A DNA stretch of 64,000 nucleotides from CAVVSQ01 sp963848825 (lineage in GTDB: Bacteria > Planctomycetota > Planctomycetia > Gemmatales > Gemmataceae), in assembly GCA_963848825.1 (NCBI GenBank), contig CAWKFA010000010.1, forward strand, positions 62,001-126,000. Direction: 5' to 3'. The notes below the pieces were generated by a model that was not told the DNA's origin, did no database searches, and was given only the letters and a program-made list of their open reading frames with translations. Shown piece after piece: positions 8,233 through 18,835 of the stretch. A program made the position numbers and the translations under genes. The number at the start of each line of letters is the position of its first letter. Position 1 is the first letter of the stretch.

Positions 8233-9570
8233 ATGCTCCGCGGCACTATTCGACTTACGCTGGCGATCTTCGCGGTGACATTTCTGGGCCCGACAATCAA
8301 GGCGCAGACTGGCACGGCAGATGACTTTTGGCCGGCCTGGAGGGGGCCGCGCGACAATGGCGTGGCGCCGAAGGCGAACCCGCCGCTCAAATGGGATGCG
8401 CATACCAATATCAAGTGGAAGGTGGCGATACCAGGACGAAGCAGCGCCACGCCGATCGTCTGGGGCGACCAGGTATTCGTCGTCACGGCGGTGGATACCG
8501 AGCGTGTGGCTCGCGCCGCGGACATGCCGAAGACCAACGAAAAGCTGGAAGTGAAGACCAAGGCCCCGACGCACTTTTACCAGTTTATCGTCATGAGCTT
8601 TGACCGCTTCACCGGCAAGGAGCGCTGGCGGCAGGTGGCGGCCGAAAAGGTGCCGCACGAGGGGCATCATCCCACGCACAATTACGCGGCCGGCTCGCCA
8701 GCGACCGATGGCCGATACCTCTACGTCTCCTTTGGCTCCTTCGGCAACTTTTGCTATGACCTGGCGGGCAAGTTCCAGTGGCAGCGCGATATTGGCCCCA
8801 TAAATTCTCGCTTCGGTTGGGGCGAAGCCGTGACGCCCGTGATCCATGGTGATTCGCTGATTCTCAACTGGGACCAGGAGACGGACTCGGCGCTTTATTG
8901 CCTGGACGCCAAAACAGGCAAAACCAAATGGCGGGTGGCTCGCGATGAGAAAACATCCTGGAATGCACCGCTCGTCGTGGACCATAAAGGCCAGACGCAG
9001 GTGATCGTCAACGGCACCAAGCGGACCCGTAGCTACGATTTGCAATCCGGACAACTCTTGTGGGAAATCGGCGGCATGACGATCAACCCCATCCCGTCGG
9101 CGGTCGCGACGAACGGCATTGCCTATTGCATGAGCGGCTATCAAGGAGTGCTGGCCGTGGCCGTGCCGCTGGATAGCCGAGGCGACCTCGGCACTGAGGG
9201 CAAGGTCCTTTGGCGCGTCAAAAAAGGGACGCCCTATGTGCCTTCGCCGTTGCTCGTGGGCGAACGCCTTATGTTCACGAAAGCGAACGAAGCGTTGTTC
9301 ACGATCCTCGATATCAAGACGGGCCGGCCGCTGGTGGACAGCGAGCGTTTGCCCGGCATGACTACCTTCTACGCGTCGCCGGTGGCCGCCGCGGGTCGCG
9401 TTTACCTGGTGGATCGTGACGGCACGACGCTCGTTTTAAGGCAGGCGGACCACGTCGAAGTGTTGGCCACCAATCCGCTGGACGAAACGATCAACGCATC
9501 CCCGGCGCTGGCTGGCCGGCAACTCTTCTTGCGGGGCGAAAAGAACCTCTATTGCATAGAAGAAAAGTAA
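8233..9570 (+). CDS. PQQ-like beta-propeller protein (BamB-like), exported
   Basis: A 445-residue secreted protein with a signal peptide (LTLAIFAVTFLGPTIKAQ) and a beta-propeller of PQQ-type repeats, such as YCLDAKTGKTKWRVA, YDLQSGQLLWEIGG and FTILDIKTGRPL. Planctomycetes have many such proteins; they lack PQQ-enzyme catalytic residues and their roles are mostly unknown. The ATG at 8233 is chosen because GAGGTATTCA precedes it and it begins the signal peptide. Convergent with the sugar permease gene. Paralogues lie at 26906-28327 and 47137-48402. Confidence 0.88.
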   Translation: MLRGTIRLTLAIFAVTFLGPTIKAQTGTADDFWPAWRGPRDNGVAPKANPPLKWDAHTNIKWKVAIPGRSSATPIVWGDQVFVVTAVDTERVARAADMPKTNEKLEVKTKAPTHFYQFIVMSFDRFTGKERWRQVAAEKVPHEGHHPTHNYAAGSPATDGRYLYVSFGSFGNFCYDLAGKFQWQRDIGPINSRFGWGEAVTPVIHGDSLILNWDQETDSALYCLDAKTGKTKWRVARDEKTSWNAPLVVDHKGQTQVIVNGTKRTRSYDLQSGQLLWEIGGMTINPIPSAVATNGIAYCMSGYQGVLAVAVPLDSRGDLGTEGKVLWRVKKGTPYVPSPLLVGERLMFTKANEALFTILDIKTGRPLVDSERLPGMTTFYASPVAAAGRVYLVDRDGTTLVLRQADHVEVLATNPLDETINASPALAGRQLFLRGEKNLYCIEEK

Positions 9571-9579
9571 CAGGGACGG

Positions 9580-10527
9580 TCATTTCCCTTTCCGACTCTC
9601 ACGCCGGCGCAATAGCTCGTCGAGCGTGATCCCCACCAGCAAAATAACGCCAATCATGATGCCCTCGACAGCGGAGGGGATGTTCCAAAAAGTATTCATC
9701 ATGCTCAGCAGCCGAATGATCAGCGTGCCCACAATCATGCCATAGACGGTGCCTTCGCCGCCACGCAACGAACAGCCGCCAAGGACCGCGCCGGCGATGG
9801 CGATCAATTCATCGCCCACACCGGCCGACGAAGGAGCCACGCTGGGTGAATTCATCACCGCGAGAAAGGCATAGAGCGCTGTCAGAAACGAGCAGCATAT
9901 ATAGGCGAGTATCTTGTAGAAGTCCGTCGGGATGCCGGAATACCGGGCAGCCTGTTCATTGCTGCCCAGCGCCACGAAATAGCGGCCGATCACGCTGAAA
10001 TGCAGAAAAACCGTCGCACAGGCCACCAGCCCAAGCAGGATCAACAAGTAGACGGGCACGCCGAAGAAGGAGCCTTCAAAGAAATTGGACAGCTCCCGAA
10101 GCGGCGCGGCCAGTTCCTCGATCTTGGCATCGTTGGTGAGCCAGCGGGCCAGGCTGCGGAAAATGAACAAGCCGCACAGGGTGACCATGAACGGCTGCAA
10201 GCGCAACTTGGTGACCAGGAGGCCATTGATAAGGCCGGCGCCAATGCCAAGAGAAAGCATGGCCAGAAAGGCCAGGGGAATTGGCCAGCCATAACTGACG
10301 ATCAGTAGACCAAACACCGTGGAAGAAAGACAGACGAGGGAGCCCATGGAAAGATCAATGCCGCCTGCGATGATGAGCAAGCCGGCGGCCAGGCTGAGAA
10401 TCCCATAGAGACCAAGGCGTTGGCCGATGAGAAAGTGCGTTTCGGCCGAGGCCGCGTTTGGATGGGACATGAGCAGCGCCACGTAAACCAGCACCAGGAA
10501 CAGCGTGATACCCAAAAGTTTTTTCAT
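9580..10527 (-). CDS. Sugar ABC transporter permease (RbsC-like)
   Basis: A 315-residue inner-membrane permease with about eight to ten hydrophobic segments and the family signature IAGGIDLSMGSLVCLSS near the N-terminus. Further conserved segments are ARYSGIPTDFYKI and GAVLGGCSLRGGEGTVYG. It forms the channel of a ribose/galactose/xylose-type importer. It is the third gene of an operon after the binding protein and ATPase, 32 bases after the ATPase stop. Confidence 0.93.
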   Translation of the reverse strand: MKKLLGITLFLVLVYVALLMSHPNAASAETHFLIGQRLGLYGILSLAAGLLIIAGGIDLSMGSLVCLSSTVFGLLIVSYGWPIPLAFLAMLSLGIGAGLINGLLVTKLRLQPFMVTLCGLFIFRSLARWLTNDAKIEELAAPLRELSNFFEGSFFGVPVYLLILLGLVACATVFLHFSVIGRYFVALGSNEQAARYSGIPTDFYKILAYICCSFLTALYAFLAVMNSPSVAPSSAGVGDELIAIAGAVLGGCSLRGGEGTVYGMIVGTLIIRLLSMMNTFWNIPSAVEGIMIGVILLVGITLDELLRRRESRKGK

Positions 10528-10559
10528 GTGTGTCTTCGCCAGATCGCAAACAAGGGAAG

Positions 10560-12061
10560 TTAGCGGCCGCCCGTGGCCAGGTGCATGATCGCTTCCTCGG
10601 TAAGATCGGGCCGGCGGAGTTCTCCGCTCAGACGGCCTTCATGCATGACGAGAACGCGATCGCTCATGCCGAGAATTTCTTCAAGATCGCTGGAAATCAT
10701 CAGCACGGCCATGCCATCGGCGGCCAGTTTATCCATGAGGGCGTAGATCTCGCTCTTGGCGCCGACGTCAATGCCGCGCGTCGGCTCGTCGAGAATGAGA
10801 ATGCGCGGCGTTCGGCAAAGCCATTTGCCCAGAACGACTTTCTGCTGATTGCCGCCACTGAGCAGGCCGACTTGCTGGTGGATCGTGGGCGTTTTGACAT
10901 TGAGCCGGGCGCACATGGTCCTGGCCAGCGCGCGTTCTTTGCCGGCCGAAAGGAGCCCGAGCACGCTGACCATGTCCATCGACGCCAGACTGATGTTCAT
11001 TTTCACGCTGCCGGCAAGTACCAAGCCCTGATGGCGGCGGTCCTCCGGCACCAGGAACAAGCCGGCCTTGATGGCGTGGGCGGGTCGCCCGGCGCGAGAC
11101 GTTTCCCCGCCACGGTTATCGAGCCGCTCAGGCGGGGACGAACTCCAAACACTGTCTCGGCTGTTTCGGTCCGGCCGGCGCCCATGAGGCCCGCCATGCC
11201 GACGATTTCGCCGGCACGCAGTTCAAACGATACGCCCTGTTGTTGAGTCGACGACCAGCGCAGGTCCCGCACCTGCAGCGCCGGCGCCGACGGGGCCTGG
11301 TCACCGTGCCGGCTGCGTTGAAAGAACTGTTTGAGTTCGCGTCCCACCATGAGCCGGACGATGGCGTCCTTGTTGATCGAGGCGCGCGGGAGTTCACCCG
11401 CGTTACGGCCATCACGGAGCACGGTAACTCGGTCCGCGATGGCCTCGACCTCCTGAAGGCGGTGCGAGATATAGATGACGCTGATCCCGGCGCTTTTCAG
11501 GTCGCGAACAACATCGAACAGGCACGCGGTTTCGCGCTCCGTCAGGCTCGAAGTAGGCTCGTCCAGAATGAGAACGCGCGATTTAAGAGACAGTGCCCTG
11601 GCGATTTCCACGAGCTGCTGCTGACCAACGGAGAGCTTGCTTACCAGCGTGCGCGGGGAGATATCGAGCCCGAGCCGGTCCATGATGACCCTGGCGTTTT
11701 CATAAATGACCGGATCGATAAGTCGCAGGAGACCGAAACGAGTCGGTTCGCGACCGAGAAAGATATTGCCGGCGACGTCGAGGTGGAGCGCCAGGTTGAG
11801 TTCCTGGTGAATCAGGGCGATGCCGAGTTGTTCCGCTTCCTTCACGGAACCAATGACGGCCAACTTGCCGTCCAGATGAATGACGCCCGTGTCCGGTTGC
11901 TGCACGCCTCCCAGGATCTTCATCAGGGTCGATTTGCCGGCGCCGTTCTCACCCACGACGGCCAGGACTTCGCCCGCAAGAACGTGCAGGTTCACGTCCT
12001 CAAGGGCCTGCACGCCAGGAAAGTGCTTGCCAATGCCCTGCGCTTCGAGGAGGTGAGTCAT
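10560..12061 (-). CDS. Sugar ABC transporter ATPase (RbsA-like, one frameshift)
   Basis: A two-domain ABC ATPase of about 500 residues energising the sugar importer. Domain 1 has Walker A GENGAGKST, signature LSVGQQQLVEIA and Walker B VLILDEPTSSL. Domain 2 has VGMAGLMGAGRTE, LVPEDRRHQGLV, signature LSGGNQQKVVLGKW and ILILDEPTRGIDVG. A one-base loss near 11080 splits domain 2 between APGDP and AIKAGLFLVPEDR; the second frame completes it. The ATG at 12061 is preferred, directly before THLLEAQGIGKHFPGV. It lies between the binding-protein and permease genes. Confidence 0.9.
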
Positions 12062-12140
12062 AAGTTGTGGCCGGTCACTAAAGCGCTGTTGTGGCAAGCG
12101 TGTGGGGCGGGGCAACGTGGCTCCCGCCCCACGCGATGAT

Positions 12141-13209
12141 TTACTTGATTTCCCCCTTCAACTTCTTCATTTCGGGGAAGAAAACCTCGACGTCAATCGG
12201 CTGCGAACCGCCGATTTGCTCTTTGCTGGGGTTTTTGACGATGATGCGATGGGGGATAAAGATACGATTCTTCGAATCCATATCGGTTCGATTTTTCAGG
12301 ACGCTTTCATCCCCCTTGTTAAGCGCGGCCAGGATTTTGATGGATTCATAGCCGAACTGATAGGGATTCTGCACCACGGTGCCGTAGATTTCGCCTGTTT
12401 GAATCCCTTCCAGGGTCTGGAAGTTTTCGTCGAAGGCGACGATGGCCGTTTTTGCTTTGGCGCCACGCACCGCGCGTAACAGCGCTGGTGGATTATATTC
12501 CCACAGGCCGATCACGCATTTCATGTCCGGGTGCAGGCGGAGAATCTCCTCAGCCTTGTTTTGGCAAATGTTTTCCTTGTTGTCATCGGTGCGCGTGCCT
12601 ACAAGCAGATACTTGCCCACTTTGATATCAGCGGCATCCGGCGGCGTTTTGTCGCCGATTTCTTCTTGCTTCTTGCCTTCCAGGTAGTCGAGCAGTCCCT
12701 GGCGGCGCTCCACCGCGTTGGTCGCATCCATCTGACCCACGAAGATGGCGATCTTGCCTCCATCCGGAATGGCTTTTTCCACCAGCGCCCGGCCGCGCAC
12801 CGGCACGATAGTTATGCGTGCCGATATAGCAACGGCGCACGCTCGCGTCGGGCACATCGTTGTCTTGAGTGATCAGCGGTATCTTGGAAGCGACCTTGTC
12901 CTTGAGAAAATTCTGAAAATTGGTCGGATCGTTCGGGCTGATTGCCAGTCCCTTGATGCCGGTCACCATGAGCTCGTTGACGATATTTTGCTGGGCCACC
13001 GAAGTCCCTTCGGCCGGGCGTCTGAACACCAGTTCCACATCCATGTCCTTGGCGGCTTTTTCGCAACCGCGCTCGGCATAGGTCCAGAAGCCGTGAGGAT
13101 TATTGGAGACAAAGGCAATGCGTGGCTTGCCGCTGGATCGGCTGCACGCGGTCGGCAAGAAGGGAATGAGCAGCAGGACCAGCCACCACCGGAGAGAGTC
13201 GTTTCGCAT
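12141..13209 (-). CDS. Sugar ABC transporter substrate-binding lipoprotein (one frameshift)
   Basis: A periplasmic binding protein of the ribose-binding type, about 355 residues. The N-terminus is a lipoprotein signal (LLLIPFLPTACSRSSG). It continues PRIAFVSNNPHGFWTYAERG and GLAISPNDPTNF, then the frame breaks near 12800, in the stretch reading HNYRAG. The other frame carries ALVEKAIPDGGKIAIFVGQ, TVVQNPYQFGYESIK and the C-terminus. GCGAGG precedes the start. It is the first gene of the importer operon; no regulator is adjacent. Confidence 0.88.
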
Positions 13210-13413
13210 GGGTTGACCTCGCTAAAGCGGGAGAGGAGCTGTCCCCGCCTTTGGGACCTCTAAGATTTTCTCGAAGATAGCGTAAAGATAGGGGGAAGCA
13301 AGATCTTTGTCATGGGCGGCGCGGAAATTTGCGGAGGGCCTTGCCAAGGCTGCGCGGCGATTTAAGATGAAGCGCAATCAACAGTGATTTATTTCAACCA
13401 GGAGGTTACGTCC

Positions 13414-14172
13414 ATGCGACAACGGCAGCATTTGACCCTGGGGAGCGTACTCGTGGCACTGGCTCTTGGGCTGGTGTTCGTGGTGAGCGGACAAGGGCAG
13501 GGAACCTTGCCGGCGAGCGACCTCGCCAAGCTGATCAGTCAGGACGTCAAAACCATCGAAAGTGATCTGTCCAAGCCCACCTTCTCGAAGAAGGGGCAAA
13601 AACAAGTGCGCATGGCCGCTTTCATGATCGCGCTTTATGCCCAGAATGCCAAGGATAACTCACCCGCCATGGCCACTTTACGCGACCAGGCACTTGGCCT
13701 CATGAAGGCGGCCAGCGCGGGCAAGGCGGACGAGGCCAAGAAGATCGCCTCCACGTTGACGATGGACATCAAGCCGAACTCCGCCGCGCAAATCAGCCCC
13801 GTAGCGCTCGAAAAACAACTCGACCTCGAAACGCTCATGGGCATGTTCAACAGTGACAAGGTCGGCGGCTTTGGGATGGAAAAAGCCCTGGAAGACCTGG
13901 TCGATGCCAAAAAGCTTGATGCTGCCCAGTTCGAACAGACAGCCTTGCTGGGCCAGAAGGTGGCCCTGATCGCCAAGGTAACGCGGGAGTCGAGCCCCAA
14001 GAAAGAACTGGATGCCAAGAACAAAAAGGTTTGGAGCGATCTTGCCTCGGAAATGCAGGCTGAGGCCGGCGCCTTGACGGCCGCCGCCCAGGCGAAAAAA
14101 GATGCGGACATCGGCAAGATCGCCAATAAACTGACGGCTTCTTGCACCAAATGCCACGACATGTTCCGCTAA
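13414..14172 (+). CDS. Cytochrome c'-like exported protein with C-terminal heme motif
   Basis: A 252-residue protein with a signal peptide (VALALGLVFVVSGQGQG), a mostly helical Lys/Ala-rich body, and the C-terminal heme-binding sequence CTKCHDMFR. A CxxCH placed at the very end of a helical protein is the arrangement of cytochrome c', so heme is expected to be five-coordinate and perhaps gas-binding. The body is roughly twice the usual cytochrome c' length. The ATG at 13414 follows CAGGAGGTTACGTCC; an earlier in-frame start at 13384 lacks this. Monocistronic. Confidence 0.75.
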   Translation: MRQRQHLTLGSVLVALALGLVFVVSGQGQGTLPASDLAKLISQDVKTIESDLSKPTFSKKGQKQVRMAAFMIALYAQNAKDNSPAMATLRDQALGLMKAASAGKADEAKKIASTLTMDIKPNSAAQISPVALEKQLDLETLMGMFNSDKVGGFGMEKALEDLVDAKKLDAAQFEQTALLGQKVALIAKVTRESSPKKELDAKNKKVWSDLASEMQAEAGALTAAAQAKKDADIGKIANKLTASCTKCHDMFR

Positions 14173-14178
14173 CTTCCC

Positions 14179-14213
14179 ACGGGGGTTGGGCCGCCTGGCG
14201 GTCCTACCCCCCG
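14179..14213. terminator. Hairpin between convergent genes
   Basis: ACGGGGG(T) and (A)CCCCCCGT flank an inner GCCGCC/GGCGG stem-loop just after the cytochrome gene. T-richness downstream on the plus strand is weak, so function as a shared terminator is a guess. It overlaps the last codons of the convergent methyltransferase. Confidence 0.4.
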
Positions 14214-15122
14214 TCCCTGATCACTTTTTTCATCCAAAAGCTGCCGCCGATGCTCTGCACCATATCGCCGGCCGGCAACGACAGGCAAAGCGGCATTTCC
14301 TTGGCCAAAAGATCACGGTGCAGATGGCCGAAATATGAATTGAAGAACTGAATTTCGAAGGCCTGGTTGTATTGCAAAAAGGCGCGTAACAGGTAGTTCT
14401 CATTCCAGGCGACGCCCAGATAGACCCACTCCCTCGGATATTCAAAAGGGTAGAAGATATCGTGAAAATGTACGACCACGTTCTGGTTGAGGATTGGCAA
14501 GATATCAAAGAAGATCCGGTTGACGTCGCTATTTATTTTGGAGACGTGGGAGGAATCAACGAACAGAATATCGTTGGCCTCCAATTGGCGAAAGAGGTCG
14601 AGATCGACGTCCTGTAACTGACTCGTGATCACGCTGTGGCGCTGGCGGTCGTCATTCTTGAAAAGCGCCAGCAATCTTTCGGGGCCAGGATCGATGAACG
14701 TGCAGGCAACGGCGCTATCCAAAAACAAGTCGCTCGTATCCAGAATCACCGCGGATGAAAAACCTGAACCTATCTCGATAACTCGCCGCGGACGAAGGTG
14801 GCGCATCATGCTGTAAAGCACGATGGCGTCGGCGTGCGTGAACCAGGGATTGTCGAAGTAATAACGCAGCCCGGCCGCCGGCTTTTCTCGGAAAGGCATG
14901 TCCTGGTAATAAGCGGAGAATTGTGCAAACAGGGCGATCTGCCCGCTATCATTGAGATCAATGGCAGGCAAGTTTCGTGGCGGGGCGCCCCAAATAATAT
15001 TTTCCCTGGCCTTCACTTCCTCGCGAGGGAATGGGCGAATAGTAATGGCCTGGTGGAAAGCCGGCGCTGGACATGCTCGAAGAATACCCGGATTTAAACG
15101 GATTTTCCAGGCCCTTAATCAT
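14204..15122 (-). CDS. Class I SAM-dependent methyltransferase (one frameshift)
   Basis: The main frame gives a Rossmann methyltransferase: VIEIGSGFSSAVILDTS (motif I), ACTFIDPGPERL, ILFVDSSHVSK and VVVHFHDIFYPFEYP. The N-terminus lies in another frame upstream: an ATG at 15122 leads to FPPGHYYSPIPS, a conserved start of this family. It joins REEVKARENIIWGAPP after a break near 15025. Full length is then about 305 residues. Such enzymes often sit in polysaccharide clusters and methylate sugars or nucleotide sugars; the acceptor is unknown. It is divergent from the first GT41 gene. An internal ATG at 15074 is an alternative start. Confidence 0.78.
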
Positions 15123-15151
15123 TATTGCTAAGGCGCCTGGGCGGTGCCATA

Positions 15152-17676
15152 ATGCCTACCATGGCAACGATCGCTGAAGCGTTTGCAACTGCTCTGGAAC
15201 ACCACCAGGCCGGCCAGCTACCGGCCGCGGAGCAGCTTTATCGGCAGATTCTTGAAATTGAACCGCGTCATGCCGACGCCCTGCACCTTCTTGGTTTTAT
15301 TTATCAGCAGACGGGCCGGCCCGATGTTGCCGGGGAATATATCAAACAGGCCATTCTCCTGAACGGCCAGCAGGCGGCGTACCACCACAACTTGGGCGAT
15401 ACCTATCGCGCCCGGGGCCAGTTCGCGGACGCCGTGGCCTGCTACCAGCAGGCGCTGACCCTCAATCCTGACTTGTGCGAAGCTCTGAATAACCTCGGCT
15501 TGTCGTGGCAACAACTTGGGCGTCTCCACGAGGCGGCCGATTGTTTCCGGCGTGCGGCCACCTTGAGGCCGGACGATCCGGAGGTCCAGGGGAACCTGGG
15601 AAACGTCTATCTCGACCAGGGCAACACGGCCGAGGCGGTCCGCTGTTATCGGCGCGCTCTTGAAGTTGCGCCGAACGATGCCTGGGTGCACGGCAAGCTG
15701 GCGATTGCCTTGAAGCGCGAAGGCAAGTTAGACCTGGCCATTGTGTCTTATCAGCGCGCTCTGCAAATAAATCCTGAGCTTCACGAAACCCATTACAACC
15801 TCGGTATCGCGTATCAACACCTGGGACAGCTAGACGCGGCCGCGGCCTGCTTCCAGCGTGCCCTGCGCATCAACCCCCGCTTTGCCCCCGCTTTCTGTAC
15901 GCTCGGCGTTGTCCACAAGGAAAACGGCAAGCTTGACGAAGCCATCGCTTGCTACCGGCAGGCCCTGGAACTACAGCCGGGTTTCGCGGCCGTGTATTCC
16001 AACCTGGGCAGCGCCTTGAAGGACCAGGGTAAACTTGACGAGGCGGCCCAGTGCTATCGTCAGGCCTTGCAACTGCAGCCCGATTTCGCCGACGCCTACA
16101 ACAACCTGGGTAACACGCTGGTTGACAAGGGGGAGCTGACGCAGGCGATCGACAGCCTGCGTAAAGCGCTGCAGCTCAAGCCAGAGATGGCGGTGGCCCA
16201 CAACAATCTGGGTAATGCCCTGGTCAAAAAGGGCCAGCCCGCGGAAGCGGCGCGCTCTTACCAAAACGCGCTCGACCTCGACCCGAGCAATCTCACTTAC
16301 TTGATTCACCTGGTTCATCAGCGTCAACATCTCTGCGACTGGAAGGGACTGAGCGAGCAAGCACGGCAGGTAATCGACATCGTTAGCGCCGGCCAGGATT
16401 TCGACCGTGGCGTCGGCGTGCCGCCCTTTTCATTCCTGGTCTTGCCGATACCCACCACCGCTGGTGAGCAACAGACATGCGCACGTGCCGAATCGATGAA
16501 GTTGGCACACTTAGGCACTCAACTTCCCGGGCACCGCCGGCGTGAAGGCAAAGCGAAAATCACCCTTGGTTATCTTTCCGCGGATTTTCAGCAACATGCG
16601 ACCGCCTACCTCATCGCGGAGCTGTTCGAGCAGCACGACCGCGCCCGCTTCGAAGTTGTCGGCTATTCTTACGGTGCTGACGACGGCAGCGCAATGCGCC
16701 GGCGTCTCGTCGGCGCCTTCGACCGGTTCGTGGACATCCAGAGCGATTCTCACCTGCAAGCCGCCCAGCGCATTGCCGCCGACGAAGTGGATATCCTGAT
16801 CGACCTCAAAGGCTACGCCGGGCATACGCGCACTCCCATCCTGGCATACCGGCCGTCTCCTATCCAGGTCAACTACCTAGGCTATCCCGGTACCATGGGG
16901 GCCAGCTTCATGGATTACATTCTGGTCGACGACTTTATCGTTCCGGGCGACCAGCAGCCCTTTTTTACCGAGCATTTGGTGCACCTCCCGGGGTGCTACC
17001 AGATTAACGACCGCCAGCGTGAAATTGCCGCGCAGGCGCCTACACGGTCCGACTGCGGGTTGCCGGACAAGGGGTTTGTCTTCTGCGATTTCAACAATAG
17101 CTACAAGATTACGCCCGCGCTGTTCGATGTTTGGATGGAGATCTTGCGCGAAGTTCCCGGCAGCGTGCTTTGGCTGCTGGAAGGTAACGCAGCCGTGCCC
17201 GGAAACCTGCGCCGCGAAGCGGCGGCCCGCGGTGTGGAAGCAGGGCGGTTGGTGTTCGCGCCGAAGTGTAACTTGCCCGAACACCTCGCGCGGCACCGAC
17301 TGGCCGACCTCTTTCTCGATACTTACCCCGTATGCGCCCATACGACCACAAGCGATGCCTTGTGGGCGGGCTGCCCCGTGTTGACGCTGGCCGGCAACAC
17401 CTTCGTGGCGCGGGTGGCAGGTAGTTTGCTCCGGGCGATGGGGCTACCTGAACTTGTGACCTATACTTTCGAAGAATATAAGGCAATGGCGCTGAAGCTG
17501 GCGCGAACCCCGCGCTGCTGGCTGATTTGCGCGCCCGGTTGGAGCGAAATCGCGCTGTCTCGGGCCTGTTCGATGCCGTGCAATGCACGCGAAACCTGGA
17601 GAAGGCGTACGCGCACATGTGGGCGCTCCACGAAAGCGGCGCGGCGCCCCGTGCCTTCGCCGTGAGTCTGGCCTAA
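15152..17676 (+). CDS. TPR-GT41 glycosyltransferase (SPINDLY/OGT-like), copy 1 (one frameshift)
   Basis: A cytoplasmic protein of about 840 residues. The N-terminal half holds around ten TPR repeats (for example LGDTYRARGQFADAVACYQQ). The C-terminal half is an O-GlcNAc-transferase-type GT41 domain: ITLGYLSADFQQHATAYLIA with the conserved His, DILIDLKGYAGHTRTPI, PIQVNYLGYPGTMGASFMDY and GFVFCDFNNSYKI. GT41 enzymes transfer GlcNAc, fucose or other sugars to protein Ser/Thr or Asn. At 17506-17507 an A run appears one base short; restoring it yields NPALLADLRARLERN and a natural end at 17676. An ATG at 15161 is an alternative start. UDP-galactopyranose mutase follows 12 bases later. Confidence 0.9.
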
Positions 17677-17688
17677 ACTGAAAAACCT

Positions 17689-18791
17689 ATGGCAGCCACC
17701 ACACCGTTTGATTTTCTTATCGTAGGGGCCGGTCTTTACGGCAGCGTTTTCGCCCGGTCAGCCGCCGAGCGTGGGCTGACCTGCCTGGTCATCGATCAGC
17801 GCGACCATATTGCCGGCAATTGTTACACCAAACAGCGCGAGGGCATCCATGTTCACGAGTACGGCCCGCACACCTTCCACACCAATGATGCGCAAATCTG
17901 GCAATGGGTCAATCGTTTCGCCACGTTCAACCATTTTCGGTTGCACCCCAAGGTAAAATATCGTGGCCGGCTGTATTCCTTTCCGATTAACCTGCTCACC
18001 TTGCAGCAACTTTACGGCGTGTCGTCGCCCGAGGAGGCGCAGCGAAAGTTGGAGTCTGTTCGGGTTCCTTGCAAGGATCCACGCAACCTGGAAGAATGGG
18101 CGCTAGCGGAGATCGGCCCGGACCTTTATGAGATTTTCATCAAAGGCTACACGACCAAACAATGGGGCCGTGATCCGGCCTCCTTGCCGGCCGCGATTAT
18201 CCGGCGCCTGCCCATCCGCTTGACCTACAACGACCGTCACCATGACGACCGCTTTGAAGGCGTGCCGATCGGCGGCTATACGCGCCTGTTCGAGAACATG
18301 CTCGATCACAAAGGCATCGAGGTGCGGCTCGGCATCGACTATTTCAGGGATCGGCTGCGCTCGACGCCTGCGCCACGAAGGTTGTTTATACCGGCAAGAT
18401 CGACCAATACTTTGATTACCGCCATGGGGAGCTCGAGTATCGCTCGCTGCGCTTCGAGCACGAGGTTCACCCCGGCGATTTTCAAGGCTGCGCCCAGGTG
18501 AATTACACGGAGCTGAGCGTGCCCTGGACGCGAATTGTGGAACACAAACACTTTGAATTTCTCAGCACGCCCAGGACCGTCATCACCAAGGAATACCCCC
18601 TGGGCCATGCCCATGGCAATTTGCCCTTTTATCCCATCAGGGACGCCAACAACACGCAAATATTCGAACGCTACTGGGAAGAGACCCGCACTCTGGGCAA
18701 TGTTATTTTTGGGGGCCGCCTGGCACGTTACTTGTATCTGGATATGCACATGGTCGTGGCCCAGGCCCTGAGCGATTTCGCGGGGGTTTAG
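17689..18791 (+). CDS. glf: UDP-galactopyranose mutase (one frameshift)
   Basis: A flavoenzyme interconverting UDP-galactopyranose and UDP-galactofuranose, about 367 residues. Present are the FAD-binding FLIVGAGLYGSVFAR, IDQRDHIAGNCYT, HEYGPHTFHTND, the conserved LYEIFIKGYTTKQWGRDP and PIGGYTRLFENML. The frame breaks around 18355-18378. The other frame continues YTGKIDQYFDYRHGELEYRS, VNYTELSVPWTRIVEHKHFE and VIFGGRLARYLYLDMHMV, all diagnostic. Placed between two GT41 genes, it suggests a galactofuranose donor for glycans made in this cluster. Confidence 0.92.
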
Positions 18792-18835
18792 GCGGCGCAG
18801 GCCGTCTGGCAATGGCAAACGAGACAGGGGTTGGC

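Noticed and set aside
10530..12139. Long plus-strand frames opposite the sugar ABC ATPase
   Set aside because: Antisense shadows of conserved Walker and signature motifs on the minus strand.
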